From contig NZ_CP104969.1 in assembly GCF_025452195.1 (NCBI RefSeq), forward strand, positions 204,001-268,000: 64,000 nt of DNA. The letters run 5' to 3'. Source of the DNA: Phyllobacterium zundukense. GTDB lineage: Bacteria; Pseudomonadota; Alphaproteobacteria; Rhizobiales; Rhizobiaceae. The position numbers were made by a program, and so were the translations under genes. Each line of letters opens with the position of its first letter. The first letter of the stretch is position 1. Below are positions 44,111-53,926 of this stretch, piece after piece. The notes beneath the pieces were generated by a model. That model saw only the letters and a program-made list of their open reading frames with translations, searched no databases and had not been told where the DNA came from.

Positions 44111-45309
44111 TGCGCTGCGCCATTCGCCGCAACGGCGCCAAGATCCTTCAACTGTGGCTCAATCTTTTGACCGGGTATGGCCGAGAGCAGGCCCGAGACG
44201 ACAATGCGATCGTCTGGCTTGACGCCGGTGGTCACCACCCGCAATTCGCCCACCAATTGACCGATCTCGACCTTGCGCTGCTCGACGATATCATCCTTGC
44301 CGGCAACGAGGACATAGCGCCCGCTCTGATCGCTGCCAATGGCACGATCCGGCACCAGCAGCATCCCAGGCTCTTCGAACAAGGGAACGCGGACGCGGAC
44401 GAAGTAACCGGGCAGCAATTGCCGATCGGCATTGGGCAGGACAGCACGGACGGCCAGCATGCCGGTCGACGCGGTTATAGTGGGTGCGACGTAGTCAAGC
44501 GTTCCCACATGCGGGAAACCGGTTTCGCTTTGCGTACCGACTTCGGCACGCACCTTTTTCAAATCCTGCGCGGTCATCCCGCGTTTCACCATATCAGCAC
44601 GGATGCGCAGCACGTCCTTCTCACTGACGTTGAAATTGACGTAGATGGGATTGAGCTGGACAATCGTCGCGAGCGCCGTGGTGGACGCGATGACGAGTTC
44701 GCCTATCGACACCAGCCGCGCAGTAGCGACACCCTCGAACGGCGCTTTCACCTGCGTATAACTGAGATTGAGCTGGGCCTGCTGGACATTGGATGCCGCC
44801 TGTTGCTGAATGGCCAGGTCGGCTTCACGTTGCGCCTCCGCCTTTTGCAGATCCTGCTGTGTAGCGAAGGTTTTGGCCACGAGCGCTGCCTGACGTTCGT
44901 ATTCCGCCTGCGACAGCTTTACAGACGCGTCGGCTGATGCCTTTGCAGCATTCGCCTGGTTTAATGCTAGCTGGTAGGATTCGGGCTCGATGACGAAAAG
45001 TACCGTACCGGCTTTTACCGCATCCCCGTCATTGTACTCGATTTCCTCGATAAAGCCCTGTACCCGTGCAACCAGCGCAGTCTGGTTAACTGCTGCAGTA
45101 CTACCGGTCGCCTCGAGATAGGGCGTGACGTTCTGTTTTGCCGGAAGCGCCACATCGACCTTGGGCGGTGGTGGCGGAAGGTAAGTGTTCTCTTGACTAC
45201 AGCCAGCCAATGCCAGACCAAATAATGTGATGCAGGCAAAGCCTGCCCTCCGGCGAGCGCCGAAAGAGCGTTCAAATTGCCGTGTGTGCAATCCACTTAT
45301 TCCGGCCAT
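44107..45309 (-). CDS. RND efflux periplasmic adaptor (membrane fusion) lipoprotein
   Basis: Encodes 400 residues from an ATG with GGGGGAT upstream. A lipobox (LALAGC) near residue 36 anchors it to the inner membrane. The HlyD/AcrA order is visible: first barrel half (VALPAKQNVTPYLEATGS), lipoyl half (VQGFIEEIEYNDGDAVKAGTVLFVI), coiled-coil hairpin rich in Ala and Gln (QDLQKAEAQREADLAIQQQA), second lipoyl half (LSYTQVKAPFEGVATA), and beta-barrel. It links the pump at 40955 to an outer channel. No regulator lies upstream, where the next gene is divergent. Confidence 0.92.
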   Translation of the reverse strand: MAGISGLHTRQFERSFGARRRAGFACITLFGLALAGCSQENTYLPPPPPKVDVALPAKQNVTPYLEATGSTAAVNQTALVARVQGFIEEIEYNDGDAVKAGTVLFVIEPESYQLALNQANAAKASADASVKLSQAEYERQAALVAKTFATQQDLQKAEAQREADLAIQQQAASNVQQAQLNLSYTQVKAPFEGVATARLVSIGELVIASTTALATIVQLNPIYVNFNVSEKDVLRIRADMVKRGMTAQDLKKVRAEVGTQSETGFPHVGTLDYVAPTITASTGMLAVRAVLPNADRQLLPGYFVRVRVPLFEEPGMLLVPDRAIGSDQSGRYVLVAGKDDIVEQRKVEIGQLVGELRVVTTGVKPDDRIVVSGLLSAIPGQKIEPQLKDLGAVAANGAAQ

Positions 45310-45407
45310 TATATCCCCCGATTGGCCTTTGCAGAAAACGCATGATCGATGCTACGTTATTCCGTATCTGAGAGATAGCTCTCCATAAAAAATTGTAGGG
45401 GGTTGTG

Positions 45408-45623
45408 ATGCGGATGATTTTGACTGTCATTGGAATTGGGATGTTTTGCAGCCCGGCCATGGCGCAGACTGCCGCCGAACGTGCCGCATGCATGGCGGAC
45501 TTTCAGAAATACTGCTCCGGCGTTATCCCAGGTGGCGGGCGGGTTATCGAGTGCCTGGCCAAGCAATTGGACAAGCTCACACCCGAGTGCAAAAAAGTCG
45601 TCCAGTCGCACGCTCCGAAATAG
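45408..45623 (+). CDS. Small exported Cys-rich-repeat protein
   Basis: Encodes 71 residues from the ATG at 45408 behind AGGGGG. A signal peptide ends at AMAQ (about residue 20). The mature 50 residues contain four cysteines spaced C-x8-C and C-x11-C around GGGRVIECLAKQLDKLTPEC, like the GLG1-type cysteine-rich repeat found in small rhizobial secreted proteins. It is too short for most searches. Function is unknown. It lies between the RND adaptor and the convergent aldolase gene. Confidence 0.7.
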   Translation: MRMILTVIGIGMFCSPAMAQTAAERAACMADFQKYCSGVIPGGGRVIECLAKQLDKLTPECKKVVQSHAPK

Positions 45624-45639
45624 GCGGACCGTCCGCTCC

Positions 45640-46569
45640 TCAAATCATGATGTCGCCTAGTTCCTGTTTCGCGACAGCGCGCAGGCGTTCGGCCTCGTCT
45701 TCGCTGATCCAGCGATAGGGGAAACGCAAGCGCGTGCCCACAGGCCCCCAATTGTCGATGGCGCAAAGCAATTTATCCAGCGCAGCATTTGAATAGCCGG
45801 ACTTCTGCCGGAATGGCACGATGTGCTCATCCATGAATTTGCAGATCCGCTGTTCGGTTTCAATGGCAGCGTCGATGTCGGTTTGCATAAGGTCGGTCCA
45901 ACGCTGCGCGCCGCGTGGACTAAGACAAGCGACGTTGGAAAATGCACCTGCTGCCACCCCTTCCCTGATGCCGGTCGCGAGGTGATGCCCCGGCACAAAA
46001 AGCGAGACGCCGCTCAGATGGTCGCGTGCCTCGACGTACCAGTTTGAATCGCCATCGGCCAGCTTCACGCCAATCACGCCCGGGGTTTCAGCCAATATCG
46101 TACCGAGTTCCTTTGGCGCAAGAACTCGTTTTGCGTGTGGAGGGTTGTAGAGGATAATCGGAATGCCATTGGCAATCCCGGATGCCCTGTTGAGATAGTC
46201 GATTGCCTCTTCGTCCGCCAGCGGCCACCAATCCGGCAAGATGACCTGAATGGCAACGGGATCCAGTGAAGCTGCGCGTCGTACACGATTCAGCATGATC
46301 GTTGGGTCAGGCTGGCAGGCACCGATGATGAAGGGCATGCCGGCTTTCTGGCAGCGCTCGGCCAGCATCAGCTGAATGCGATCGAACTCTTCTTCCGTCT
46401 GGTTGTGGAATTCGCCTGCGGTGCCATTGGAGTAGATGCCATCGACATTCGCATCGATCAGGATATCGATTTCAGCGCCGAGTTTGTTGAACTCGATGCT
46501 GTCGTCTGCCTCGATGGGCAGGAGCAAACTGGCCCAATTGCCCCTGATCGCGTGTTCTCCTGATTTCAC
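45640..46569 (-). CDS. DHDPS/NAL-family aldolase or lyase, copy 1
   Basis: Encodes 309 residues from a GTG with AGGAG upstream. A TIM barrel with the family motif NGTAGEF (GTTGE equivalent), catalytic Tyr in ILYNPPH and Schiff-base Lys in GVIGVKLADGDSNW. Members split or dehydrate 2-keto acids (dihydrodipicolinate, N-acetylneuraminate, 2-keto-3-deoxy sugar acids). It is the last gene of the FadR/peptide-transporter operon and differs strongly from the copy at 48557, so the two probably act on different substrates or steps. A biosynthetic DapA role is unlikely in this catabolic setting. Confidence 0.85.
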   Translation of the reverse strand: MKSGEHAIRGNWASLLLPIEADDSIEFNKLGAEIDILIDANVDGIYSNGTAGEFHNQTEEEFDRIQLMLAERCQKAGMPFIIGACQPDPTIMLNRVRRAASLDPVAIQVILPDWWPLADEEAIDYLNRASGIANGIPIILYNPPHAKRVLAPKELGTILAETPGVIGVKLADGDSNWYVEARDHLSGVSLFVPGHHLATGIREGVAAGAFSNVACLSPRGAQRWTDLMQTDIDAAIETEQRICKFMDEHIVPFRQKSGYSNAALDKLLCAIDNWGPVGTRLRFPYRWISEDEAERLRAVAKQELGDIMI

Positions 46570-46578
46570 ATTGCGCTC

Positions 46579-47529
46579 CTAGTTCAAATCATCACGGATG
46601 CAGGCCTTGAATTGGCCGGGCGAAACTTCGCGCAATTCCGGTACCGTATGCGCGCAGGCCTCCAGCGCCACCGGGCAACGGGTCCGGAATACACAGCCGC
46701 TCGGCGGATTGGCGGGGCTTGGAATATCACCCTTCAGGATTTGCCGGTTGCGGGGCGCATCGGGATCCGGAGAAGGGATCGCGGAAAGCAAAGCGCGCGT
46801 ATAGGGGTGTTGCGGTCGCGCATAAAGATCAGCGCTTGATGCAATCTCCATGATCCGGCCAAGATAGAGCACGATGACCCGGTCGCAGATATATTCGACG
46901 ACCGCGAGATCATGCGAGATGAACAGCATGGTCAAGCCGAGCCGTTGCTGCAGATCGCGCAGGAGATTGATCACCTGCGCCTGGATCGACACATCCAGCG
47001 CAGAAACAGGCTCGTCGGCGACAATGAATTCCGGTGCAAGCGTCAACGCGCGCGCGATACCGATGCGCTGACGCTGCCCACCAGAAAACTCATGCGCATA
47101 GCGGTTGACGGCTTCGGCAGGAAGATCGACCTGCAGGAGGGCGTTTCGTGCCCGGTCCATGCGTTCCTTGCGGGTGCCTATGCCCTGGATCTTCAGGCCT
47201 TCGGTCAAAATCTCGCCAATAGTCATGCGCGGCGACAAGCTGGCAAACGGATCCTGGAATATATACTGCATACGGGGTCGCGTCCGCCGCATCTGCGCGG
47301 CCGAAAGTGTGGTCAGTTCGGTGCCATCGAATTCTACGCTGCCCGAAGAAGGCTCGACCAAGCGCAGGACCGAACGGCCGATCGTCGTCTTGCCGCTGCC
47401 GGATTCACCGACCAGTCCAACCACTTCCCCCTTGGCAATGTCGAAGGAGATGCCCTCCAGAATATTGAGTTTCGTGCCCCGGGAAACATAGTGTTTGCTC
47501 AGATCGCGGACGGTCAGGAACGCGCTCAT
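46579..47529 (-). CDS. Peptide-type ABC transporter ATP-binding protein (DppF/OppF)
   Basis: Encodes 316 residues from the ATG at 47529, after GGAGGTGGG. It contains Walker [13 protein letters not shown], signature [14 protein letters not shown], Walker [15 protein letters not shown], and the C-terminal oligopeptide extension with cysteines ([15 protein letters not shown]). It overlaps the dppD stop by four bases. With dppD it powers the DppBC pore for import of peptides or other polar solutes. Confidence 0.93.
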   Translation of the reverse strand: MSAFLTVRDLSKHYVSRGTKLNILEGISFDIAKGEVVGLVGESGSGKTTIGRSVLRLVEPSSGSVEFDGTELTTLSAAQMRRTRPRMQYIFQDPFASLSPRMTIGEILTEGLKIQGIGTRKERMDRARNALLQVDLPAEAVNRYAHEFSGGQRQRIGIARALTLAPEFIVADEPVSALDVSIQAQVINLLRDLQQRLGLTMLFISHDLAVVEYICDRVIVLYLGRIMEIASSADLYARPQHPYTRALLSAIPSPDPDAPRNRQILKGDIPSPANPPSGCVFRTRCPVALEACAHTVPELREVSPGQFKACIRDDLN

Positions 47530-48548
47530 CGGCCCACCTCCTGCCATCGTATACAGCGGCTACGATGCATCGCATTCACCTCGGCGAGCAGAGGCACCGC
47601 CGCCCTGCAGGCACCGATTGCATAGCTGCAGCGCGGCGAAAATGCGCATCCATCCGGCATGTCGGCAAGACTGGGGACAACACCCGGAATAGCCGCCAGC
47701 TTGTCGCCGGCCTGCTTCATGCGTGTTGCTTCACCAAGCCGGGGCATCGACGCCAGAAGTCCAAGCGTATAGGGATGGCGCGGGTTGCGAAACACTTCGC
47801 CGACGGGCCCCTCCTCCACGATGCGCCCGGCATACATGACCGCGACGCGATGGGCGATCTCGGCCACCACACCGAGGTTGTGGGTGACGAAAAGCATGCC
47901 CATGCCGCGCTCACGCTGCAGCTTGATCAGAAGATCGAGTATTTGCGCCTGGATGGTCACGTCGAGCGCCGTCGTCGGTTCGTCGGCAATCAGCAATGTC
48001 GGATCGCAGGCAAGCGCCATGGCGATCGTCGCGCGCTGCCGCATGCCGCCCGAAAGCTCGTGCGGATACTGTCCTGCCCGGCGTCTCCCATCGGGGATGC
48101 CTACCTGATCGAGAAGCCCGACCGCCGAATTCATCGCTGATTTCCGGTCAGCATTGCGATGAATGCGGATCGGCTCGGCTATCTGGTCACCCACCGTGAA
48201 CACCGGATTGAGACTGGACATCGGCTCCTGGAACACCATGCCGATGTCGTCACCGCGGATTCTCCGCATCTGTTCGTCATCAAGCGTGACGAGGTCACGG
48301 ACAGCGCCATCCTTGCTCCTGAAGTGGATACTCCCGGCGGCAATCGCCCCGACATTGCGGGTCAACAGGCCCATGACCGACAGGCTGGTCACGGATTTGC
48401 CGGAACCGGATTCGCCGACAAGCGCAACGGTTTCGCCGGGAGCGACCGACAGGTCGATACCATCGACTGCGGTAATCTCGCCCCCGCGGGTGCGGAAGAT
48501 CGTCCGCAGCCCGCGAATGTCGAGAATGGGATCGATGCGCTCGTCCAT
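47526..48548 (-). CDS. Peptide-type ABC transporter ATP-binding protein (DppD/OppD)
   Basis: Encodes 340 residues. Walker [14 protein letters not shown], signature [15 protein letters not shown], Walker [15 protein letters not shown], and the C-terminal oligopeptide-transport motif [15 protein letters not shown] are present. It lies nine bases behind the second aldolase gene and overlaps dppF. Domain order and length are standard. Confidence 0.93.
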   Translation of the reverse strand: MDERIDPILDIRGLRTIFRTRGGEITAVDGIDLSVAPGETVALVGESGSGKSVTSLSVMGLLTRNVGAIAAGSIHFRSKDGAVRDLVTLDDEQMRRIRGDDIGMVFQEPMSSLNPVFTVGDQIAEPIRIHRNADRKSAMNSAVGLLDQVGIPDGRRRAGQYPHELSGGMRQRATIAMALACDPTLLIADEPTTALDVTIQAQILDLLIKLQRERGMGMLFVTHNLGVVAEIAHRVAVMYAGRIVEEGPVGEVFRNPRHPYTLGLLASMPRLGEATRMKQAGDKLAAIPGVVPSLADMPDGCAFSPRCSYAIGACRAAVPLLAEVNAMHRSRCIRWQEVGR

Positions 48549-48556
48549 ATCCGCTC

Positions 48557-49474
48557 TCAGCCGAGTAGCCCGGTCGAGCGCAGGATCGCGTCAATCCTGG
48601 CGGATTCTGCAGCATCGAGTGCCTGTCGCGGCCTCGGCATGACGTTCGTATCAATGATGCCAAGACTGCGCATGGCGGTCTTGAAACCACCCACGCCGGA
48701 CGCGCCGCCGCTGACGCGGCTTTGGGCCACCCAGACGATCTCGAACAGGCGGCAGAGCCGTTCCTGCTCCTTGCGCGCTGCAGCCCAATCGCCGCGCTGG
48801 GCCGCATCCCACAGACGGACGTAACCGTGAGGATCCACATTGGCGAGCCCAGGGACCACACCATGCGCGCCCATCGACAGCGCATTGTCGACGACAATCT
48901 CGGAACCGGTCATCAGGAAGATATCCTTGTGCTCGGCGAGATCCAGCAAGGCGTAACGGAAATTGCCGTCATCGCCACTTGAATCCTTGAGGCCGATAAT
49001 GGTGCCTTCCTTGGCCAGGGTAGTCACTGTCGATCGGGCCAGCTTGGCGTGGACGCAGACGGGAATATCGTAGGCGACGAGCGGAACGTCGACGGCATCC
49101 TTGATATAGCGGAAATGGTCGATGATCTCGGGCTGGCTGGTGACTGTGTAGTAGGGTGCTGTCACGACGACGGCGGCTGCACCCGCTGCCTTTGCGACCT
49201 TGGCGTGGCCGATGACGCTGTCGGTTGTCGCGTCGAGAACGCCGGCAATGACCGGCACGCGGCCATTGACGACCTTGACCGAGTGTTCGAGAATTTCCTG
49301 CCTGGTTTTTTCGTTGTGGAACACCACTTCGCTGGTCGATCCGAGCACGAATACGCCGTGGCAGCCCGCGCCTAGCAAATGTTCGAGCACGCGCGTGTAG
49401 GACGGGTAGTCTACCGTGAAATCCGGATTGAGAGGTGTTACGACGGGAGGAACAACCCCATGAAATTTGGTCAT
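48557..49474 (-). CDS. DHDPS/NAL-family aldolase or lyase, copy 2
   Basis: Encodes 305 residues. The opening [26 protein letters not shown] in place of the GTTGE loop, Tyr in [12 protein letters not shown] and the Schiff-base Lys in [14 protein letters not shown] place it in the class I aldolase DHDPS superfamily. The YDIP and KDSSGD forms are common in 2-keto-3-deoxy-acid aldolases and related catabolic members. It sits between the permease and ATPase genes of one transporter, which ties its substrate to what that transporter imports. The exact reaction is not deducible. Confidence 0.85.
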   Translation of the reverse strand: MTKFHGVVPPVVTPLNPDFTVDYPSYTRVLEHLLGAGCHGVFVLGSTSEVVFHNEKTRQEILEHSVKVVNGRVPVIAGVLDATTDSVIGHAKVAKAAGAAAVVVTAPYYTVTSQPEIIDHFRYIKDAVDVPLVAYDIPVCVHAKLARSTVTTLAKEGTIIGLKDSSGDDGNFRYALLDLAEHKDIFLMTGSEIVVDNALSMGAHGVVPGLANVDPHGYVRLWDAAQRGDWAAARKEQERLCRLFEIVWVAQSRVSGGASGVGGFKTAMRSLGIIDTNVMPRPRQALDAAESARIDAILRSTGLLG

Positions 49475-49492
49475 TTTCGCTTTCTTTCTTTG

Positions 49493-50368
49493 TCAGTTCA
49501 GTTCGGCGCGAGGATCGAAGGCATCCCTTAGACCGTCGCCAATAAAGTTGATTGCAAGGACGGCAAGGACCAGCGCTCCACCGGGGAACAGCCATTGCCA
49601 GGGGAATTGTTCGAGAACCGCCGTCGAGCGCGCTGCGTTGAGCATGTTGCCCCAGCTGGCGGCGGGCGGCGCAATACCGAGGCCGAGGAATGACAGTCCG
49701 GCCTCAAGAAGGATCGCATTGGCAATCTGCAGCGTGGCATAGACGACAAGGATATCGATGGAGTTCGGCAAGCCATGCCGGAACAGCAGATGTCCGAGCC
49801 CTGCTCCCATGCCGCGCGACGCCAGGACGAAGTCCCGCTCCCTCAGTTCAAGCAGCCTCGAGCGGATCATGCGGGACAGGAGTGGCCATGACAGCAGCGA
49901 GATGACGAGCACCGTCGGCCAGATGCCCGTGCCAGCGATCGATGCCAGCACCAGCAGGAAGATGACGGGCGGCAGGGTCATGACCAGATCGACGAAGCGC
50001 ATGGTGACAGCATCGGCCCAGCGACCGGCAAGCGCCGATATCGCACCCACCAGAAACCCGATGATCGCCGAGATGATTGTCGAGGCTACAGCGACCAGCA
50101 GGGAAATGCGCCCGCCCTCCAGAACACGCACAAAAACATCGCGGCCAACGCCATCGGTTCCGAACCAATGGTTAGCCGTCGGCCCGCTGTTCATGGCAAG
50201 CAGATCGATGTCATTCGGCTTGAATGTCCACCACAAAGGATAGGACAGGATCATCGCGAGCATCGGCACGACGATGCAAACGCCGAACAGCGCGGCCTTG
50301 TTGTGGCCGAAGCGGTGTAGTGCACGCGCCATCGGACCTGGACTGTGAGAGGGGGTACGTGCAAGCAT
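49493..50368 (-). CDS. Peptide-type ABC transporter permease (DppC/OppC)
   Basis: Encodes 291 residues from the ATG at 50368, immediately behind the dppB stop, with GGTTGAG upstream. The N-terminal OppC segment and [23 protein letters not shown] are standard, and the ATPase-contact loop is [30 protein letters not shown] (here [16 protein letters not shown]). There are six helices. It forms the pore with dppB. Confidence 0.92.
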   Translation of the reverse strand: MLARTPSHSPGPMARALHRFGHNKAALFGVCIVVPMLAMILSYPLWWTFKPNDIDLLAMNSGPTANHWFGTDGVGRDVFVRVLEGGRISLLVAVASTIISAIIGFLVGAISALAGRWADAVTMRFVDLVMTLPPVIFLLVLASIAGTGIWPTVLVISLLSWPLLSRMIRSRLLELRERDFVLASRGMGAGLGHLLFRHGLPNSIDILVVYATLQIANAILLEAGLSFLGLGIAPPAASWGNMLNAARSTAVLEQFPWQWLFPGGALVLAVLAINFIGDGLRDAFDPRAELN

Positions 50369-50369
50369 C

Positions 50370-51335
50370 TCAACCGACCTTGATGCGCGGATCGATGACC
50401 GCATAGGTGATGTCCGTCAAAAGGTTCACCACAATTACGCAGGCGCCGATGATCAATGTCGCGCCCATGATGACCGGATAATCACGCGTCTCGACGGCAT
50501 TCACCAGCAAGAGACCCATGCCCGGCCAATTGAACACACTCTCGATGAAAATCGCGCCGCCGATCGCGAGACCGATTGTCGAGCCGATGACCGTCACCAC
50601 AGGCAGCAAGGCATTGCGCAAGGCATGCTTGGCGATGACCCAGAATTCCTTGACGCCCTTCGCCCGCGCTGTACGCACATAGTCCTGATTGAGAACTTCA
50701 AGCAGTGACGAGCGCATGTAGCGCATGATCAGGGCAGCTTGGGCGATTGAAAGAAGCGCCGCGGGCAAGATCAGATGGTGGAGCAGGTCTCCGATGGAAA
50801 ATTCCGACCCCGGTGTCAGCATGCCGCCTGATGGAGCCCATCCCAGACGAACGGCGAATACATAGAGGCCTATCAAAGCGCTCAGAAATGCCGGGCTCGA
50901 AATGCCGACAAGTGCAAGTACCGAGAATGATAGGTCCACCGGCGAGTTCCGCCGCACCGCGCTGATAACACCGGTGACGATCCCCGCGATAATCGCGATA
51001 ACCAATGCCGATCCCATCAGTAGAACCGTAGGACCGATACGCGACAACACCAGATCCAGCACCGGCTGATCCTGCCGCTTGATCGAAAAGCCGAGGTTCC
51101 CCGAGACGGCCTGTTGCAGCCATGCCAGATATTGAACCGGCAAGGGTCTGTCGAGCCCAAGCTGGCTGCGCAGGTCGGCAAGCTGCTCTGGCGACATCGG
51201 GATATGCGGATCGATATACGCATCGATCGGATCACCGGGGGTGAGACGCAACAGCAAAAAGATCAGCACGCTCAAGGCGAGGAGCATGCCTACTCCTATC
51301 AGCAGACGTCGAAGGCTGTATTGAAGCATTTTCAT
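50370..51335 (-). CDS. Peptide-type ABC transporter permease (DppB/OppB)
   Basis: Encodes 321 residues; an ATG two codons later is possible. The N-terminal helix with [34 protein letters not shown] and the loop [20 protein letters not shown] are diagnostic for DppB. There are six helices. It starts 57 bases behind the binding-protein gene. Confidence 0.92.
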   Translation of the reverse strand: MKMLQYSLRRLLIGVGMLLALSVLIFLLLRLTPGDPIDAYIDPHIPMSPEQLADLRSQLGLDRPLPVQYLAWLQQAVSGNLGFSIKRQDQPVLDLVLSRIGPTVLLMGSALVIAIIAGIVTGVISAVRRNSPVDLSFSVLALVGISSPAFLSALIGLYVFAVRLGWAPSGGMLTPGSEFSIGDLLHHLILPAALLSIAQAALIMRYMRSSLLEVLNQDYVRTARAKGVKEFWVIAKHALRNALLPVVTVIGSTIGLAIGGAIFIESVFNWPGMGLLLVNAVETRDYPVIMGATLIIGACVIVVNLLTDITYAVIDPRIKVG

Positions 51336-51391
51336 TCCGTTTTGCCGGGGTGGCCAGCGCCACCCCTCGAACCACGATCAGGCGCGGGCGA

Positions 51392-52972
51392 TTATTCGCC
51401 GAGTGACCATTTTTCCGGATGAGCCTGATAGGGACCGCCACCCGGCGCCGGTGTCCAGATGAAATCCTTGACCTTTGACGACACAACCCCGTAGCGGTTC
51501 GCCACCCAGAGGGTTGCCCATGGCAGGTCGGAATTCATGACCTTGCAGACATCCTGATAACGGCTGGTGCGCTTGGAGGCATCGGGCTCTGCCAGAGCGG
51601 TATCCAGCGCCTTGTTGAGTTCCGGCATACGTGCACGCACCACATTGGGGCCTGCTGGCGGGATCTGCTTTTCATTGAGACCAACATTGATACTACCCGC
51701 GTCAGGTCCGTTCTGAAGACCGGCATAGACCAGCTGGAACTGCGCGACATCCGGCTTCGGGTTTAGGACGATGCTGTTATACGTCGGTGTATCGACGGCG
51801 CGCGGCACGACATTGATTCCCACCTGCGAAAGCATGGCTTGCACGGCAGCGAGCACGTTTGTCGCGAGAGGCGTGGTGTAGTAGGTCAGAAGGGTTATCG
51901 GCTTATCGCCATTGATCTGCGACCATCCGGCTTCATCCAGAAGTTGCTTCGCCTTTTCCGGATCGTAGGCGTAAGGGTCAATACCCTGGGGGACCAGCTG
52001 GTCCGCGACATAGGCACAATTTGCCGGCTTGGCAGCACCCGCATAAAGGCTCTTGATGATGGCATCGCGATTGATGGCATACATCACCGCCTTGCGAACG
52101 CGCGGATCTTTCCAGATCGGTGACTCATGATTGAACCCAAGGTAGTTGACGACGAAGCTGTCACCTTCGATGACCTTGAAAGCTTCATCGCCCTTGAATG
52201 TCGACACATCATTGGAGTCGACATAGGTAAACTGGATTTCACCGGCGCGAAGGGCAGCGATCGCGGCTGCCGGATTGGCGAAGTATCGATTGATCACCCG
52301 CTCAAGTGCGGGTTTGCCGCCGCGATAGTCGGTGTTGGCGGCAAGTTCCACATATTGATCGGTGACGTATTTGGTGAACTTGAAAGGGCCTGTCCCGATG
52401 GGCGAGGTAGACCACCAGGCATTCTTGGCGAGTTGATCTGCCGGTATCGATGACAATGCATGTTCTGGCAGCATCATTACCTTGGTCATCGTGTCGAGAG
52501 TGCTCGCGCTTGGGGCACTCAGCTTGACGACCAAGGTATGATCGTCCGGAGCTTCGACCGACGAGACTGCTTTCAATCTGGCAGCAAGCACCGATCCCGA
52601 TTTCGCATCCATGGCCAGACCCATGGTGAACTTCGCGTCCTTGGAGGTGAGGGGCTTGCCGTCGTGCCATTTCGCGTCCGCAAGCTTGAACGTATATGTC
52701 AGTTGGTCTGCGCTGACTTCGTAGCTGTCCGCCAGCACTCCAATGACCTTTTGCAGTTTCTCGTCATAGGTGACGAGCGGCTCGAAATAGACACTGAGCC
52801 AGGTAAATCCCGCTGTGGCCGCAAGCGGGTTGAAGTTGCCCTGGAACCCTCCCGGCCCCACATCGAACCCACCTGACAACGTTGCAGCGTGTGCAGCGAC
52901 AGGTGCTGACGTTACGCCTCCGATCAGCGCGGCAGACAGTGCCAGCGCCGAAGCCATCATTCGTAGTTTCAT
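51392..52972 (-). CDS. Peptide-type ABC transporter substrate-binding protein (SBP family 5)
   Basis: Encodes 526 residues with a signal peptide ending near AHAA (about residue 29). FNPLAATAGFTWLSVYFEPLVTYD and YTFKLADAKWHDGKPLTSKDAKF are typical of DppA/OppA-like proteins, as is DPRVRKAVMYAINRDAI. The start overlaps the regulator's stop by four bases. The family binds peptides, but also nickel, opines, sugars and other solutes; the two aldolase genes of this operon suggest a non-peptide ligand. Confidence 0.9.
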   Translation of the reverse strand: MKLRMMASALALSAALIGGVTSAPVAAHAATLSGGFDVGPGGFQGNFNPLAATAGFTWLSVYFEPLVTYDEKLQKVIGVLADSYEVSADQLTYTFKLADAKWHDGKPLTSKDAKFTMGLAMDAKSGSVLAARLKAVSSVEAPDDHTLVVKLSAPSASTLDTMTKVMMLPEHALSSIPADQLAKNAWWSTSPIGTGPFKFTKYVTDQYVELAANTDYRGGKPALERVINRYFANPAAAIAALRAGEIQFTYVDSNDVSTFKGDEAFKVIEGDSFVVNYLGFNHESPIWKDPRVRKAVMYAINRDAIIKSLYAGAAKPANCAYVADQLVPQGIDPYAYDPEKAKQLLDEAGWSQINGDKPITLLTYYTTPLATNVLAAVQAMLSQVGINVVPRAVDTPTYNSIVLNPKPDVAQFQLVYAGLQNGPDAGSINVGLNEKQIPPAGPNVVRARMPELNKALDTALAEPDASKRTSRYQDVCKVMNSDLPWATLWVANRYGVVSSKVKDFIWTPAPGGGPYQAHPEKWSLGE

Positions 52973-53700
52973 GGTATCCTCCCATTGAATGTGTTGGTCT
53001 TGTTATGTGCAATCACCCGAGCGATCCCCTCGTAGTGACTGTCGAGGCGGTTGCGGGCGTCTTCGAGATTTCTTGCCTCCACGGCATCGACGATCGCCTC
53101 ATGATCACGCCATGTCGCCATAGGATCTGTATTCTCCAGATTAACGAAATCAGACGCTTTGTAGAACGCGAGCCAGAACACCTCGATGAGCCGCACGAGC
53201 GTCTCGTTTTCCTGGCAGCGGAAAAGCAGCCGATGGAAAAGCCTGTCTTCGTCGACAAATGCTTCATTGCGCTCGGCATGGACGCGCATGCGGGCCACGA
53301 CCTGCCGCAACTCCTGAATATCTTCGTCAGTGATTTTCTGCAGCGTTTTGGCGATCAGGCCGACTTCAAGAGTCCTGCGAATCTCCAGCACTTCCTCGAT
53401 CTGTCGCAGCGCCCCGCCTAGGCCATAGGCAAGATTATCGAGCAGCGGTTCGAACGAAAATGCCTTGACGAAAACGCCGACACCACGTCGCGACTCCAGA
53501 ACACCAACCGACTCCAATGCCTTGATGCCTTCGCGCAACGAATTCCGGCTGACGCCGAGCTGACTGGCCAGTTCGCCTTCGGGCGGCATCGGCGCCCCCG
53601 CCTCCAGGCCATTTTCGTTGATGTAAGCCCGCAAGCTTTCTTGCACGGACACATGCAGCAAAGGCGCGCGGTGCAGAGGCTTGAGGGATTTGAACGCCAT
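52969..53700 (-). CDS. GntR-family regulator, FadR/FCD subfamily
   Basis: Encodes 243 residues from the ATG at 53700; the longer open frame would run into the operator region. A winged helix covers about residues 10-80 (PMPPEGELASQLGVSRNSLREGI, then GVLESRRGVGVFV), and an FCD helical ligand domain follows (EVLEIRRTLEVGLIAKTLQK; FHRLLFRCQENETLVRLI; DHEAIVDAVEARNLEDARNRLDSHYEG), with metal/acid-binding His residues. It is the first gene of its operon, so it is likely autoregulated. It probably senses a carboxylic acid made in the pathway. Confidence 0.92.
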   Translation of the reverse strand: MAFKSLKPLHRAPLLHVSVQESLRAYINENGLEAGAPMPPEGELASQLGVSRNSLREGIKALESVGVLESRRGVGVFVKAFSFEPLLDNLAYGLGGALRQIEEVLEIRRTLEVGLIAKTLQKITDEDIQELRQVVARMRVHAERNEAFVDEDRLFHRLLFRCQENETLVRLIEVFWLAFYKASDFVNLENTDPMATWRDHEAIVDAVEARNLEDARNRLDSHYEGIARVIAHNKTNTFNGRIP

Positions 53701-53761
53701 TATGTGGATTCCAATCTCGGGAAGTGGTGCAGGTTCATCTAGATAACCACTTGTAGGATAT

Positions 53762-53842
53762 CTGTCAACAGGACATGACCACGGTTCTTTCGGTGCCATA
53801 ACAACTCAATGTGAGAAGATGAAAATAGTAATCTGTTGACAG
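53762..53842. promoter_or_regulatory. Two inverted FCD-type operator sites in a divergent promoter region
   Basis: CTGTCAACAG at 53762-53771 and its exact complement CTGTTGACAG at 53833-53842 lie between the regulator gene and the divergent ABC transporter. The TGTCAACA core recurs near 58705 and 63467. The position suits control of both operons. The remaining 226 bases of this gap show no gene. Confidence 0.6.
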
Positions 53843-53926
53843 TCTTCAATTTGCTCCGTACGTTTCGATGAAGCCAATATCAGCGGAAAACCGACCTGTC
53901 GGTTCCGTGAACACTCGGGAGGTGGA

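Noticed and set aside
45640..49474. Either DHDPS-family gene as the missing sialate lyase for the nanEK operon
   Set aside because: They are 30 kb away in another operon with another regulator, and the motifs do not single out NanA.
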